A stretch of 32,352 bases of DNA from Patescibacteria group bacterium (GTDB lineage Bacteria; Patescibacteriota; Minisyncoccia; Moranbacterales; UBA1568), in NCBI GenBank assembly GCA_030916545.1, contig JAUPWI010000033.1:1-32352 (forward strand), given 5' to 3'. Within the stretch, counting starts at the first letter, position 1, and each line of letters starts with the position of its first letter. Shown in pieces: positions 1 to 8,244 of this stretch. A program made the position numbers and the translations under genes. The notes beneath the pieces are model-generated. The model was not told where the DNA came from. It did not search any database and saw nothing but the letters and a program-made list of their open reading frames with translations.

Positions 1-435
1 AATGCCGGTATTAGCGGCGAGACTACCGCTGGTCTTTTAGAGAGAGCGGAATTTATCTCTCAGCAGAAGCCGGATCTATTGCTTATCAGTACCGGAGGGA
101 ATGATTTTTTCCGTAACCTTCCTATAGAAAGTACCCGGGAAAATATAGAGAGATCTATCGAAATATTCAAGCAGACAATAAAAGCCGAAAATATTTATCT
201 CTTGAAAATAGAAGCCACTGCGAATTTGGGCTTGAAGTATCGTGGTGAATTCAATGCAATTTATAAGGAGATAGCCGACAAACAAAAAATCAATTTGTTG
301 CCGTTTGTGGTGAGCGAAGTATTTCTGGACTCTCGTAAAATGTTGCCTGATGCGATACATCCCAATAGGGACGGGTATGAGTTTATTGTCGATACATATA
401 TCTTTCCGGAGATGAGTAAAAAAATAAGCCGATAG
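1..435 (+). CDS. SGNH/GDSL-family hydrolase, 5'-truncated
   Basis: The reading frame is open from the first base, so the start lies outside the window. About 144 C-terminal residues are visible. The piece begins N-A-G-I-S-G-E-T, which fits block II of SGNH esterases (conserved Gly). It then has a GGND sequence (block III, conserved Asn) and near the end D-A-I-H-P-N, which fits block V (the catalytic Asp-x-x-His pair). The catalytic Ser of block I would be upstream. The family covers lysophospholipase/arylesterase TesA-like enzymes that cleave ester or acetyl groups from lipids or glycans, and the substrate cannot be read here. The gene is more A+T-rich than most of its neighbours. Family confidence is high, function low. 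Confidence 0.82.
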   Translation, partial: NAGISGETTAGLLERAEFISQQKPDLLLISTGGNDFFRNLPIESTRENIERSIEIFKQTIKAENIYLLKIEATANLGLKYRGEFNAIYKEIADKQKINLLPFVVSEVFLDSRKMLPDAIHPNRDGYEFIVDTYIFPEMSKKISR

Positions 436-481
436 GGAAGACCGAAGTCAGTCGCGGTCTGATTAAAAGAGTTGCCTTATT

Positions 482-1285
482 ATGAACCAAAATACGTCTA
501 TGAAACAAGGAATTATCCGGCTCGTTGAATCAAAAGGATTCGAATGGAGTATCGTTGCGGTTATCGTTGTTAACGCGATAACACTCGGGCTTGAGATAAC
601 ACCGGGCGCGGATTCTCTGCTGCCACTTCTCTCGGTAATTGATAAAATGGCTTTTACTGTCTTCGTGGCGGAACTCGGGCTCAAGCTGTACGCGTATAGA
701 AGGGCGTATTTTAGAGAAGGGTGGAATATTTTTGACTTCACCATTGTGGTGTTGACGGCTCTACCGTATCTCGACATAGTCGGTCTGGGTAATCTCACCA
801 TACTGCGTGCCCTTCGTATCTTGCGTGCCCTCCGACTCATAACGGTTGTGCCAGCATTTCGTCAGGTCATTGGCACGCTTGGGCGCTCTTTCTCGGGAGT
901 GGGTGCCGTAGGAGCTGTGCTTTTTGTAGCGATGTATGTGTCGAGCGTACTTGCCGCAAAGCTGTTTGGAGGGGTTGCGCCCGAGAATTTTGGCACCCTT
1001 GCCGCTTCGTTGCTTTCGATGTTTACTGTCATGACCATGGAAGGGTGGAGGGAGATTGTGGATCCGATCGCTGCGCAGATGCCTTTCGTATATCCATTTT
1101 TCATCCTCTACATTCTCGGTTGCGCCTTCGTACTCTTCAATCTGCTTATCACCGTGCTGGTATCGGCTTCAGAAAAACAGCAACAAGAAGAGCGTCTTCA
1201 TGATGAAGCCGAAACGAGAGCAATCGAAGCCAAGATAGATGAACTCCAAAACACGCTGAATAACTATCTGTCGAAGAAGGGCTGA
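482..1285 (+). CDS. NaChBac-like voltage-gated cation (probably sodium) channel
   Basis: This 267-residue protein has the layout of a single-domain bacterial voltage-gated channel: four membrane segments forming a voltage sensor, then a two-helix pore. S4 is clear, with Arg at 109, 112, 115 and 118 spaced every third residue. The pore loop has T-M-E-G-W at 185-189, closely matching the T-L-E-S-W selectivity filter of NaChBac, so sodium selectivity is inferred. A charged, heptad-like C-terminal tail (about 229-265) fits the tetramer-forming coiled coil of this family. The start at 482 has only a distant A/G-rich stretch upstream, and the Met at 500 is an alternative. A monocistronic arrangement is likely, since the next gene begins about 220 bases later and no shared signal is visible. 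Confidence 0.9.
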   Translation: MNQNTSMKQGIIRLVESKGFEWSIVAVIVVNAITLGLEITPGADSLLPLLSVIDKMAFTVFVAELGLKLYAYRRAYFREGWNIFDFTIVVLTALPYLDIVGLGNLTILRALRILRALRLITVVPAFRQVIGTLGRSFSGVGAVGAVLFVAMYVSSVLAAKLFGGVAPENFGTLAASLLSMFTVMTMEGWREIVDPIAAQMPFVYPFFILYILGCAFVLFNLLITVLVSASEKQQQEERLHDEAETRAIEAKIDELQNTLNNYLSKKG

Positions 1286-1505
1286 GGAAGCGGCAGCAGC
1301 GTGCCAATACGTAACCGGCTCGACGCATCTGTATTCAAGCTACGGCCGGGAAAATATTCGGCAACAAAAAAGAAAGGTTCAAAGCCCGACCACCTTTGAC
1401 TCGTCTTTGAAAAGTATCCGGAGGCATTGTGGTTTTTGGCATGGATGGAATGGGGGAGCCGGGCCTTTCGGAGAGGAGTTTTCTGAAAGGGTGCGGGGTG
1501 TTACT

Positions 1506-3380
1506 ATGAGGAATATGCAAAAAAGACCATCAGAATCGCTTCTCGGCGCTATTAAAGTATCGGTAGATGTGAGTGTATTGTCGCACGATCAACTTGGGGA
1601 GCTCTGTCAGGAGTTGCGACATTTTCTGATTGATACGGTCTCACGAGTGGGAGGACACTTCGGTTCGAATCTCGGCGTTGTTGAACTGACGGTCGCATTG
1701 CATCATGTGTATGATGCGAAAAAAGATAGGATCATTTGGGATGTCGGTCATCAGGCGTACGCGCATAAGGTGTTGACTGGGAGAGGAGGACAGTTGCACA
1801 CGATCCGGAAGAAGGGTGGACTCGCACCGTTTCCCAAGAGACACGAAAGCGAAAGTGATGCGTTTGGTGTGGGGCATGCGTCGACTTCCATCAGTGCCGG
1901 AGTTGGGATGACTCTGGCGCATCGGGATAAGGTCGGAGCACCACATGTGATCGCGATTATCGGAGACGGATCGCTGACCGGTGGTATGGCATTTGAAGCG
2001 TTGAATCATGCGGGTGATGTGGAAGCGGATATGCTCGTCATCGTCAATGACAACAAGATGTCCATTTCCCCGAATGTGGGCGCGATGACTCGCTATTTGA
2101 CTCGTCTGATTTCATCATCTGAATATTTGCATGCTCGGGAGACAGGGGGAAAACTTTTGGAAAGCATTCCGGCGCTCAAAGAAGTGGCCAGGCGCGTTGA
2201 GAAGCACGCCAAGGGAATGGTGACGCCAAGTACTATTTTTGAAGAAATGGGATTCCAGTATTTTGGTCCTGTGGATGGACACGATGTCTCCGCTCTTGTC
2301 GAACTTCTCAACAATTTGAAAAAGATAAAGGGTCCGCGGCTTCTGCATGTGGTGACAAAGAAAGGGAAAGGGTGTGTCCATGCTGAAAACGATCCGTTGG
2401 CACTGCATGCAGTCGCTTCGTTTGATAAGCTGACGGGGAAAAAGTGTGGAGAGAAGGAGATAGATAAGACGTTCACGTCATTTTTTTCCTCGTGGGTTGT
2501 TGCGAAAGCGAAAACGGATGAGCGTCTGCACGTCGTGACCCCGGCGATGCGGGAGGGTTCCGGTTTGGTGGAATTCAGTGCTTTGTATCCGACGCGATTT
2601 CATGATGTGGGAATCGCTGAACAGCATGCCGTGACTTTTGCGGCTGGTTTGGCGTGTGAGGGAAAGAAGCCAGTCGTCGCCATATATTCCACGTTTCTTC
2701 AGCGTGCGTATGATCAGTTGATTCATGATGTAGCGATACAGAATCTCGATGTACTGTTTGCCATCGATCGCGCCGGCATGGTCGGTCCTGACGGAGAAAC
2801 ACACGCTGGGTCTTTTGATCTTTCTTTTCTCCGGTGTATTCCGAATATGGTTATTCTGGCGCCGTCTGATGGAGATGAATGTGAGAGAATGCTCGATTTT
2901 GGTTTCGAGTATAGCGGACCTGTCGCCGTGCGCTATCCGAGGGCATGCGCGGTTACGGGAGAGGGTGCGAATGGGGACGAAAAGGCAATCGAAATGGGAA
3001 AGGCTCTCATGGTACGGAAAGGCACTCGGGTCGCAATACTTTCATTTGGAGCTCTCCTTGATCGGTGTCGTGACGTCGCGAATGCTCTCGACGCTACACT
3101 TGTCGATATGCGTTTCGTGAAACCGATTGACTATGCGATGGTGGAAGAGCTGGCAAAAACGCATGGGCAATTTATAACAGTCGAGGAAAATGTCGTGGCC
3201 GGTGGGGCGGGGAGCGCGGTAAATGAATACCTTTCCGCGAAGAACATTGCTGTCAGCGTGAAAAACATCGGACTCCCGGATCGCTTTCTCTCCCATGGAA
3301 CGCGCGATGAGGTGCTAGCGAGCGCGTGTCTGGACGCCGACGGTATCGAGCGGCAGATACGCGAATTTCTCAAACAATGA
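1506..3380 (+). CDS. dxs: 1-deoxy-D-xylulose-5-phosphate synthase
   Basis: This thiamine-diphosphate enzyme condenses pyruvate and glyceraldehyde 3-phosphate to DXP, the first step of the MEP isoprenoid pathway. It is a cytosolic dimer. Numbered from 1506 (624 aa, normal for the family), G-G-H-F-G-S-N-L-G at 49-57 holds the conserved His51. G-D-G-S-L-T-G-G at 153-160 with N-D-N-K-M-S at 181-186 is the ThDP/Mg site. G-I-A-E-Q-H-A-V around 369-376 carries catalytic Glu372, and E-T-H-A-G-S-F-D around 431-438 is the transketolase-like C-terminal motif. The frame is open further upstream, but family proteins begin near here, so the Met at 1506 (or 1515) is preferred over a TTG at 1407. No other MEP gene is in the window. 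Its last 11 bases overlap the convergent yciB-like gene. Confidence 0.96.
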   Translation: MRNMQKRPSESLLGAIKVSVDVSVLSHDQLGELCQELRHFLIDTVSRVGGHFGSNLGVVELTVALHHVYDAKKDRIIWDVGHQAYAHKVLTGRGGQLHTIRKKGGLAPFPKRHESESDAFGVGHASTSISAGVGMTLAHRDKVGAPHVIAIIGDGSLTGGMAFEALNHAGDVEADMLVIVNDNKMSISPNVGAMTRYLTRLISSSEYLHARETGGKLLESIPALKEVARRVEKHAKGMVTPSTIFEEMGFQYFGPVDGHDVSALVELLNNLKKIKGPRLLHVVTKKGKGCVHAENDPLALHAVASFDKLTGKKCGEKEIDKTFTSFFSSWVVAKAKTDERLHVVTPAMREGSGLVEFSALYPTRFHDVGIAEQHAVTFAAGLACEGKKPVVAIYSTFLQRAYDQLIHDVAIQNLDVLFAIDRAGMVGPDGETHAGSFDLSFLRCIPNMVILAPSDGDECERMLDFGFEYSGPVAVRYPRACAVTGEGANGDEKAIEMGKALMVRKGTRVAILSFGALLDRCRDVANALDATLVDMRFVKPIDYAMVEELAKTHGQFITVEENVVAGGAGSAVNEYLSAKNIAVSVKNIGLPDRFLSHGTRDEVLASACLDADGIERQIREFLKQ

Positions 3381-3942
3381 CTCCCCAGGCCGTCGCGTGG
3401 GGCAGACGTTCTCTTCTCGTCAGCGTGAGCTGATAGGTGCCGAATACCGCCGAGACGATGATGATCATGATCTTCGCGACGACCCAGTCTTCGGGAGAGA
3501 GGTTGAGCCGGACCCATTCGTTAATCAGGGCGAGAATGAGGAAGAAGATTCCCCAGCGCAGGCTGAGCGTGCTCCATCCCCGATCGGTAATGGCGAAGAC
3601 GTTGCTGAAGATATATTTGAAGAGCGGTTTTCCTCGCCAGACTGAAACGAGGAGGGCTGAGCCGAAAATGCCGTCGAAGAGGGTGTCCCTCAGGATGAAG
3701 ATGCCCGGGATGCTGATGAAGAGCGAGGTGCCGCCGAAGAGAAGTACCGAGCCGGAGGAGAGCAGGGCGAAGATCGGCGTATGTTTCTCGAGATGCCGGA
3801 GGACTATCAGGGATATGACTGTCGCTATCATCATGACGATCACCCCGGCCATAAAGTTCCCGCTGAGCTCGAAAGCCACCAGAAAGCCGAGAATGGGCCC
3901 GAATTCGCAGAGCGTATTGACGAACAATCTTTTGCTAATCAT
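3370..3942 (-). CDS. yciB: YciB/IspZ-family inner membrane protein (septation protein A family)
   Basis: This 190-residue polytopic protein has about five hydrophobic segments. Family features visible are the S-A-L-L-V-S-V-W-R-G-K-P-L stretch in the middle and a W-S-x-L-x-L-R-W-G-I-F-F block followed by N-E-W-V. In enterobacteria YciB is an inner membrane protein tied to envelope integrity and septation. Its biochemical role is not settled. The frame extends 77 codons further upstream, but that stretch overlaps the divergent TspO-like gene and does not look like protein. The Met at 3942 gives the usual family length of about 180 residues. No Shine-Dalgarno sequence precedes it. The gene converges with dxs (11-base overlap) and diverges from the gene at 4022. 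Confidence 0.85.
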   Translation of the reverse strand: MISKRLFVNTLCEFGPILGFLVAFELSGNFMAGVIVMMIATVISLIVLRHLEKHTPIFALLSSGSVLLFGGTSLFISIPGIFILRDTLFDGIFGSALLVSVWRGKPLFKYIFSNVFAITDRGWSTLSLRWGIFFLILALINEWVRLNLSPEDWVVAKIMIIIVSAVFGTYQLTLTRRERLPHATAWGVIV

Positions 3943-4021
3943 ATGCGTACGATAGCATGTCGTGGTACTGTATTGAAACAGGGTGGCGTGCCATCCAGGT
4001 AATCTCTTCAGGCTGTCGAGT

Positions 4022-4777
4022 ATGTGGATGAAATTGTCCGTGGGAGTCGCGTATATTGCTATGGTCGGCGTCAATTTTCTGGCCAACGGGCTGCCGATCA
4101 ATGATCGTTCTACCGGAGCGATATCGGACGCGTATCCCAATCTTTTCGCGCCGGCCGGGGTGACGTTTTCCATCTGGGGACTTATATATCTCTTGTTGGC
4201 CGGGTATGTAGTGTATCAGTTCGGGAAAGGCAGTCGGGGGACGAAAGAAATATTCGATCGAATCAATCCTCTCTTTCTCGCTACTTCCCTTGCGAATATT
4301 TCATGGATCTTCGCCTGGCATTACGACTATATCGGTTTGTCGGTGATCATCATGGCGGTATTGCTCGCGCTTCTCGTGAGAATCGCCGATATCCTTCGTG
4401 CGGAGCGGTTCACTCCCGCGAAAAAATTACTGATCCGGACTCCTTTCAGTGTGTACTTCGGTTGGATCACTGTCGCGGCGATCGCCAACGTGACGGTATT
4501 TCTGGTGAGCATCGGCTGGAACGGATTCGGCATAGCTGATTCCATCTGGACGAGTGTTATCCTGTTGGTCGGGGCACTGATTGGGGTCTTGCGGATGCGT
4601 AAGGATAGGAATATCGCTTATGGTCTGGTGCTCGTCTGGGCATATCTCGGAATATTGCTCAAGCATGTTTCAGCGGAGGGTTTCGATGGGCGCTACCCGA
4701 GCATCATCGCCACCGTTCTCGTCTGTCTCGTATCGTTCATCGTTTTTCTTTGGAAAATTTTTTATCAGAATAAGTAA
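4022..4777 (+). CDS. TspO/MBR-related tryptophan-rich membrane protein
   Basis: A protein of about 251 residues with several membrane helices. Near its N-terminus it has N-F-L-A-N, then N-D-R-S-T-G and Y-P-N-L-F-x-P-A-G-x-T-F-S-I-W-G. This block is typical of the long proteins annotated as tryptophan-rich sensory proteins related to TspO/MBR. TspO proteins bind tetrapyrroles or sterol-like ligands, and no ligand can be deduced here. The start may be 4022 or the Met at 4028, and neither has a strong ribosome binding site. The next gene starts 9 bases after the stop, so this looks like the first gene of a three-gene membrane-protein operon with the DUF2177 and DUF1295 genes. Confidence 0.78.
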   Translation: MWMKLSVGVAYIAMVGVNFLANGLPINDRSTGAISDAYPNLFAPAGVTFSIWGLIYLLLAGYVVYQFGKGSRGTKEIFDRINPLFLATSLANISWIFAWHYDYIGLSVIIMAVLLALLVRIADILRAERFTPAKKLLIRTPFSVYFGWITVAAIANVTVFLVSIGWNGFGIADSIWTSVILLVGALIGVLRMRKDRNIAYGLVLVWAYLGILLKHVSAEGFDGRYPSIIATVLVCLVSFIVFLWKIFYQNK

Positions 4778-4786
4778 AGAAAGAGT

Positions 4787-5185
4787 ATGTTTATTAAACT
4801 CTACGCGATCGCCCTCCCGGTTTTCTTCGCTATCGATATGGTCTGGCTCGGGCTCGTGGCGAAGGATTTCTACCGGGGCCAGATCGGTTCGTTGATGAAG
4901 AGTGATATCAATTGGACGGCCGCAATTATCTTCTATCTGCTTTTCATCGTCGGGCTCGTGGTATTTGTCATCACGCCGGCGGTCGAGAAAGGTTCATGGA
5001 CATATGCACTCGTGTTCGGGGCGTTTTTCGGACTGATCACCTACGCGACGTATGATCTCACGAATCTCGCCACGCTCAAGGATTGGCCGATCCTGGTGAC
5101 GCTGGTGGATCTGGCGTGGGGCGCGGTGCTCGCGGCCTCGGTATCGGTCGTCACCTATCTTATCGCCGGCAAGATCGGAGTATGA
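4787..5185 (+). CDS. DUF2177 family membrane protein
   Basis: A 132-residue protein with four hydrophobic segments. Family features are the N-terminal F-x-x-x-D-M-V-W-L-G in helix 1 and A-T-Y-D-L-T-N-L-A-T-L-x-D-W-P in the second half, both hallmarks of DUF2177. The molecular function is unknown. An A/G-rich stretch (AAAGAAAGAG) just before the start serves as a ribosome binding site. It lies 9 bases after the TspO-like gene, and its stop codon overlaps the next start in an ATGA arrangement, which implies translational coupling with the DUF1295 gene. Confidence 0.88.
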   Translation: MFIKLYAIALPVFFAIDMVWLGLVAKDFYRGQIGSLMKSDINWTAAIIFYLLFIVGLVVFVITPAVEKGSWTYALVFGAFFGLITYATYDLTNLATLKDWPILVTLVDLAWGAVLAASVSVVTYLIAGKIGV

Positions 5186-5961
5186 ATGACTATCTGATAC
5201 TCGCTCTCATACTGTTCGTGTACATGAGCCTCTGGTTCATCGTCTCCCTTCTCAAGAGGAGGAATGATGTGGCTGATGTGGCATGGGGCTTGGGGTTCGT
5301 GCTTCTCGCGTGGAGCGCGTTCGTGCTTTCGGACGGGCCGGGCGTGCGTGGGTTGCTCGTCAATGTCTTGGTCAGTATCTGGGGCGTGCGTCTGGCGTGG
5401 CATATCCATTCGCGGAACAGGGGTCGGATGGAAGACTATCGTTATCTCGCGTGGCGCACGGAGTGGGGGAAATGGTTTTACGTCCGTTCGTACGCACAGG
5501 TATATCTGTTGCAGGGATTCTTGCTTTTTCTTGTCGTCTCGCCGGTGCTCCTGATTAATGGGAGTGTGGCGATGGGGCTCGGTATGCTCGATGCGCTCGG
5601 CATGGCTGTCTGGCTTGTCGGTTTTTCATTCGAGGCGGTGGGTGATGCGCAACTCGCTCGGTTCATCAAGGACCCCACAAACAAGGGTAAGCTGATGCAG
5701 GGTGGACTGTGGGCATACACTCGTCATCCGAATTATTTCGGCGAAGTGGCACAGTGGTGGGGACTGTGGCTGGTCGCGCTTTCCGTGCCGGGTGGCTGGC
5801 TTGGTATCATCGGTCCGGTGACGATCACTTTTCTCATCCTGAAAGTTTCCGGCGTTCCGATGCTTGAGCGGAAGATGCGGGAGCATCCGGAATTCGCAGC
5901 ATATGAGCGGAGGGTGAGCATGTTTATCCCTCTACCCCCACGCAACATTTCTGAAACGTGA
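5182..5961 (+). CDS. DUF1295 / steroid 5-alpha-reductase-like membrane protein
   Basis: A 259-residue polytopic membrane protein of the DUF1295 family, related in fold to 3-oxo-5-alpha-steroid 4-dehydrogenases and isoprenylcysteine methyltransferases. The signature R-H-P-N-Y-F-G-E is at 181-188, followed by a W-W rich helix. N-terminal D-V-A-D-V-A-W-G (29-36) and L-x-x-H-I-H-x-R-N-x-G around 71-81 are also family-like. The substrate is unknown. The frame is open upstream, but the ATG at 5182 overlaps the DUF2177 stop and gives the normal family length. In other bacteria DUF1295 and DUF2177 genes often lie near photolyase and cyclopropane-fatty-acid synthase genes in light- or stress-regulated clusters. 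None of those partners is present here. Confidence 0.88.
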   Translation: MNDYLILALILFVYMSLWFIVSLLKRRNDVADVAWGLGFVLLAWSAFVLSDGPGVRGLLVNVLVSIWGVRLAWHIHSRNRGRMEDYRYLAWRTEWGKWFYVRSYAQVYLLQGFLLFLVVSPVLLINGSVAMGLGMLDALGMAVWLVGFSFEAVGDAQLARFIKDPTNKGKLMQGGLWAYTRHPNYFGEVAQWWGLWLVALSVPGGWLGIIGPVTITFLILKVSGVPMLERKMREHPEFAAYERRVSMFIPLPPRNISET

Positions 5962-6102
5962 AAATTCATGGAGATGTGCATATATCGTTGGGCACCTCCC
6001 GCTTGTTTTTGGGTGGAAAAAATGGGATAGTTGACCTTGGAGTTTCATGGTTAAGTGTTTGAGCGCGCGAAGAGAAGCCTTTTTGAGGGATATGATTGAT
6101 GT

Positions 6103-8139
6103 ATGCAACCACCGATTGCCAAAAAAATTCTTCACGTGACCGAGATTCATGGCTATCGAGAAATCGATGAGTATGCCTGGTTGGCCGACCGGACAAAAAC
6201 CAATCAGGCGGTGCTCGATTATTTGATTAGTGAGAATCTCTATACCGATGAAGCAACACGAGAGAGTGCCGGACTGCAGGAAAACTTGTATCAGGAAATG
6301 CGTTCGAGAATTCAAGAGGAAGATAAGGGCGTCCCCTATCGTGCTGGGGATTTTTTCTATTACACACGTACGGAAACTAACAAACAGTATGCAATATATT
6401 GTCGGAAACATAGAAGCACCGAATCGACTGAGGAGGTTGTGCTTGATCTCAATGAACTCGCTTTGGGACATCAGTTTTTTGATCTTGGCACGTATGAAGT
6501 AAGTGATGATGGTTGCTGGCTTGCGTATACGACCGATGTATTGGGATTCCGTCAGTACGGTTTACATATTAAGGATTTACGGACTGGGGAGACACGCTCA
6601 TCAGTAGCTGAGCGAGTCACTTCCGTTGTGTGGGCGGCTGATAGCGAAACACTTTTTTTCACCGAGGAAGATGAATTAACGAAGCGCTCAGATCGTTTTT
6701 TCCGCATGCGGCGTGATGGTGGTTCCCGCGAACTTCTCTTTGAAGAGCGAGACGATCGTTACGATATATACTGCGAGAGAACGCGCAGCTTGTCATATAT
6801 TTTTTTGATTTCACAAAGCTCGACTACGACGGAAACGTGGTATATCGAAGCGACCCATCCTGAAGACGTGTTGCATTCGGTGTATGTTCGAGAGGAAGGA
6901 CGGAAATATTTTTGCGATCATTCCGGTGACCATTTCCTCATTCGTATCAATGACACCGGTAAAAATTTTCGTCTTATATCAACCCCAGTTTGCAATGTCG
7001 GCCTGGCAGAAAAGGAAGAAATTGTTGCTCACCGTGAGGAGACGATGATGGAAGATGTTCTCTGTTTCGAACGTCATTTTGTTGTTGTCCGACGCCAGAA
7101 CGGTCTGACCGAATTGACGATTTTTGACTCATCGCGGAATCAGCGGACCATTTTGTTTCCGGAATCAGCGTATGAAGTTTCCTTGATAGATAACTGGTTT
7201 TTCGAAGCCAAATTCGTTCGTTTGAGGTATGAATCGCTTGTGACACCACCGTCCATCTTTGATTATGATATGGAAACAGGCGAACGTGTTTTGAAAAAGC
7301 AAAGAGTGGTTCTCGGGTACGACCAGAGTCAGTACTTTTCGGAGCGAATTTTCGTTGAGGCATCGGATGGTGCGCGAGTTCCGATTTCGCTGGTCTCAAA
7401 AAAAGGATATGCGTCAGACATTCCCCGGCCGATGTTGCTTGATGGGTATGGGTCATACGGTCTTTCTAATGGAGTCTTTTTTTCTTCAGATCGACTCAGT
7501 CTCTTGGACCGAGGAGTGATTTTCGGAATTGCGCATATTCGCGGTGGTGGTGAGATGGGTGAGGCATGGCATGAACAGGGGAAAATGATGCATAAAAAGA
7601 ATACGTTCACGGATTTTATTTCGTGTGCCCTCTATCTGGTACAGGAAGGGTATACGACCACTGATCAGATGGCTATTACCGGAATGAGTGCTGGCGGATT
7701 ACTTATGGGTGCAGTAGCCAATATGCGTCCTGATATCTGTCGAGCGATAGTCTCCAAGGTACCTTTCGTCGATGTCATAAACACGATGCTTGATGCGACG
7801 CTTCCGTTGACGACGGGCGAATATCTCGAATGGGGAAATCCGCATGAGCGCGAGGCATACGAATATATGCAGAGCTATTCTCCTTACGATAACATCGCGG
7901 CGAAGCAGTATCCGGCTATGCTCATTCTTACTTCATTGCACGATAGCCAGGTGATGTATTGGGAGCCGGTTAAATATGTCGCGAAGTTACGCGCTCTGAA
8001 GACGGATAACCGTCCTTTGCTTCTTCGGACCAAGCTCGAGCCGGCGGGCCATGGAGGGGCTTCGGGACGATTTGATCAGTTGCGGGATACGGCCTTCGAG
8101 TATGCTTTTATTCTCACACAAGTCGATCAAAGACACTGA
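6103..8139 (+). CDS. ptrB: S9 family serine oligopeptidase, oligopeptidase B-like
   Basis: This 678-residue protein has the prolyl-oligopeptidase layout: an N-terminal beta-propeller (about 70-400) that limits access to small peptides, then an alpha/beta hydrolase domain. The triad is visible as Ser529 in G-M-S-A-G-G, Asp614 in S-L-H-D-S-Q-V and His650 in P-A-G-H-G-G. The W-x-x-P-V-K-Y segment after Asp614 and the length fit oligopeptidase B, which cuts after Lys or Arg, rather than prolyl oligopeptidase. The residue before the nucleophilic Ser is Met, where Gly is commoner. No signal peptide is evident, so it is probably cytosolic. A GAGGG lies about 13 bases before the start, rather far. 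The gene is visibly more A+T-rich than the NRAMP-like gene after it. Confidence 0.88.
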   Translation: MQPPIAKKILHVTEIHGYREIDEYAWLADRTKTNQAVLDYLISENLYTDEATRESAGLQENLYQEMRSRIQEEDKGVPYRAGDFFYYTRTETNKQYAIYCRKHRSTESTEEVVLDLNELALGHQFFDLGTYEVSDDGCWLAYTTDVLGFRQYGLHIKDLRTGETRSSVAERVTSVVWAADSETLFFTEEDELTKRSDRFFRMRRDGGSRELLFEERDDRYDIYCERTRSLSYIFLISQSSTTTETWYIEATHPEDVLHSVYVREEGRKYFCDHSGDHFLIRINDTGKNFRLISTPVCNVGLAEKEEIVAHREETMMEDVLCFERHFVVVRRQNGLTELTIFDSSRNQRTILFPESAYEVSLIDNWFFEAKFVRLRYESLVTPPSIFDYDMETGERVLKKQRVVLGYDQSQYFSERIFVEASDGARVPISLVSKKGYASDIPRPMLLDGYGSYGLSNGVFFSSDRLSLLDRGVIFGIAHIRGGGEMGEAWHEQGKMMHKKNTFTDFISCALYLVQEGYTTTDQMAITGMSAGGLLMGAVANMRPDICRAIVSKVPFVDVINTMLDATLPLTTGEYLEWGNPHEREAYEYMQSYSPYDNIAAKQYPAMLILTSLHDSQVMYWEPVKYVAKLRALKTDNRPLLLRTKLEPAGHGGASGRFDQLRDTAFEYAFILTQVDQRH

Positions 8140-8200
8140 TACGAAGCGAATGATATTTTTTTTCGAGGTTAGTCTATTTGGAATGACTCGTAGTTATTCG

Positions 8201-8209
8201 TGGTAAAAT
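8201..8209 (+). promoter_or_regulatory. extended -10 promoter candidate for the NRAMP-like gene
   Basis: TGGTAAAAT forms an extended -10 element (TGn followed by TAAAAT) in an A+T-rich gap. A TTGGAA upstream is spaced about 20 bases away, too far for a good -35, so the extended -10 carries the call. It would give a leader of about 30 bases to the GTG at 8245. Confidence 0.45.
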
Positions 8210-8244
8210 AAATATTAGTTTAATGGGATGGTATTTTAACGTAC

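Noticed and set aside
439-460. AGACCG/CGGTCT inverted repeat between the SGNH hydrolase and channel genes
   Set aside because: Only six pairs and no T run, so it is too weak to call a terminator.
1374-1402. TCAAAG/CTTTGA inverted repeat and TTGACT-like hexamer before dxs
   Set aside because: No T run, and no -10 at a suitable distance. It supports neither a terminator nor a promoter.
1407-1505. 33-codon upstream extension of dxs
   Set aside because: The extension would begin at TTG and precedes the usual family N-terminus. Composition looks non-coding.
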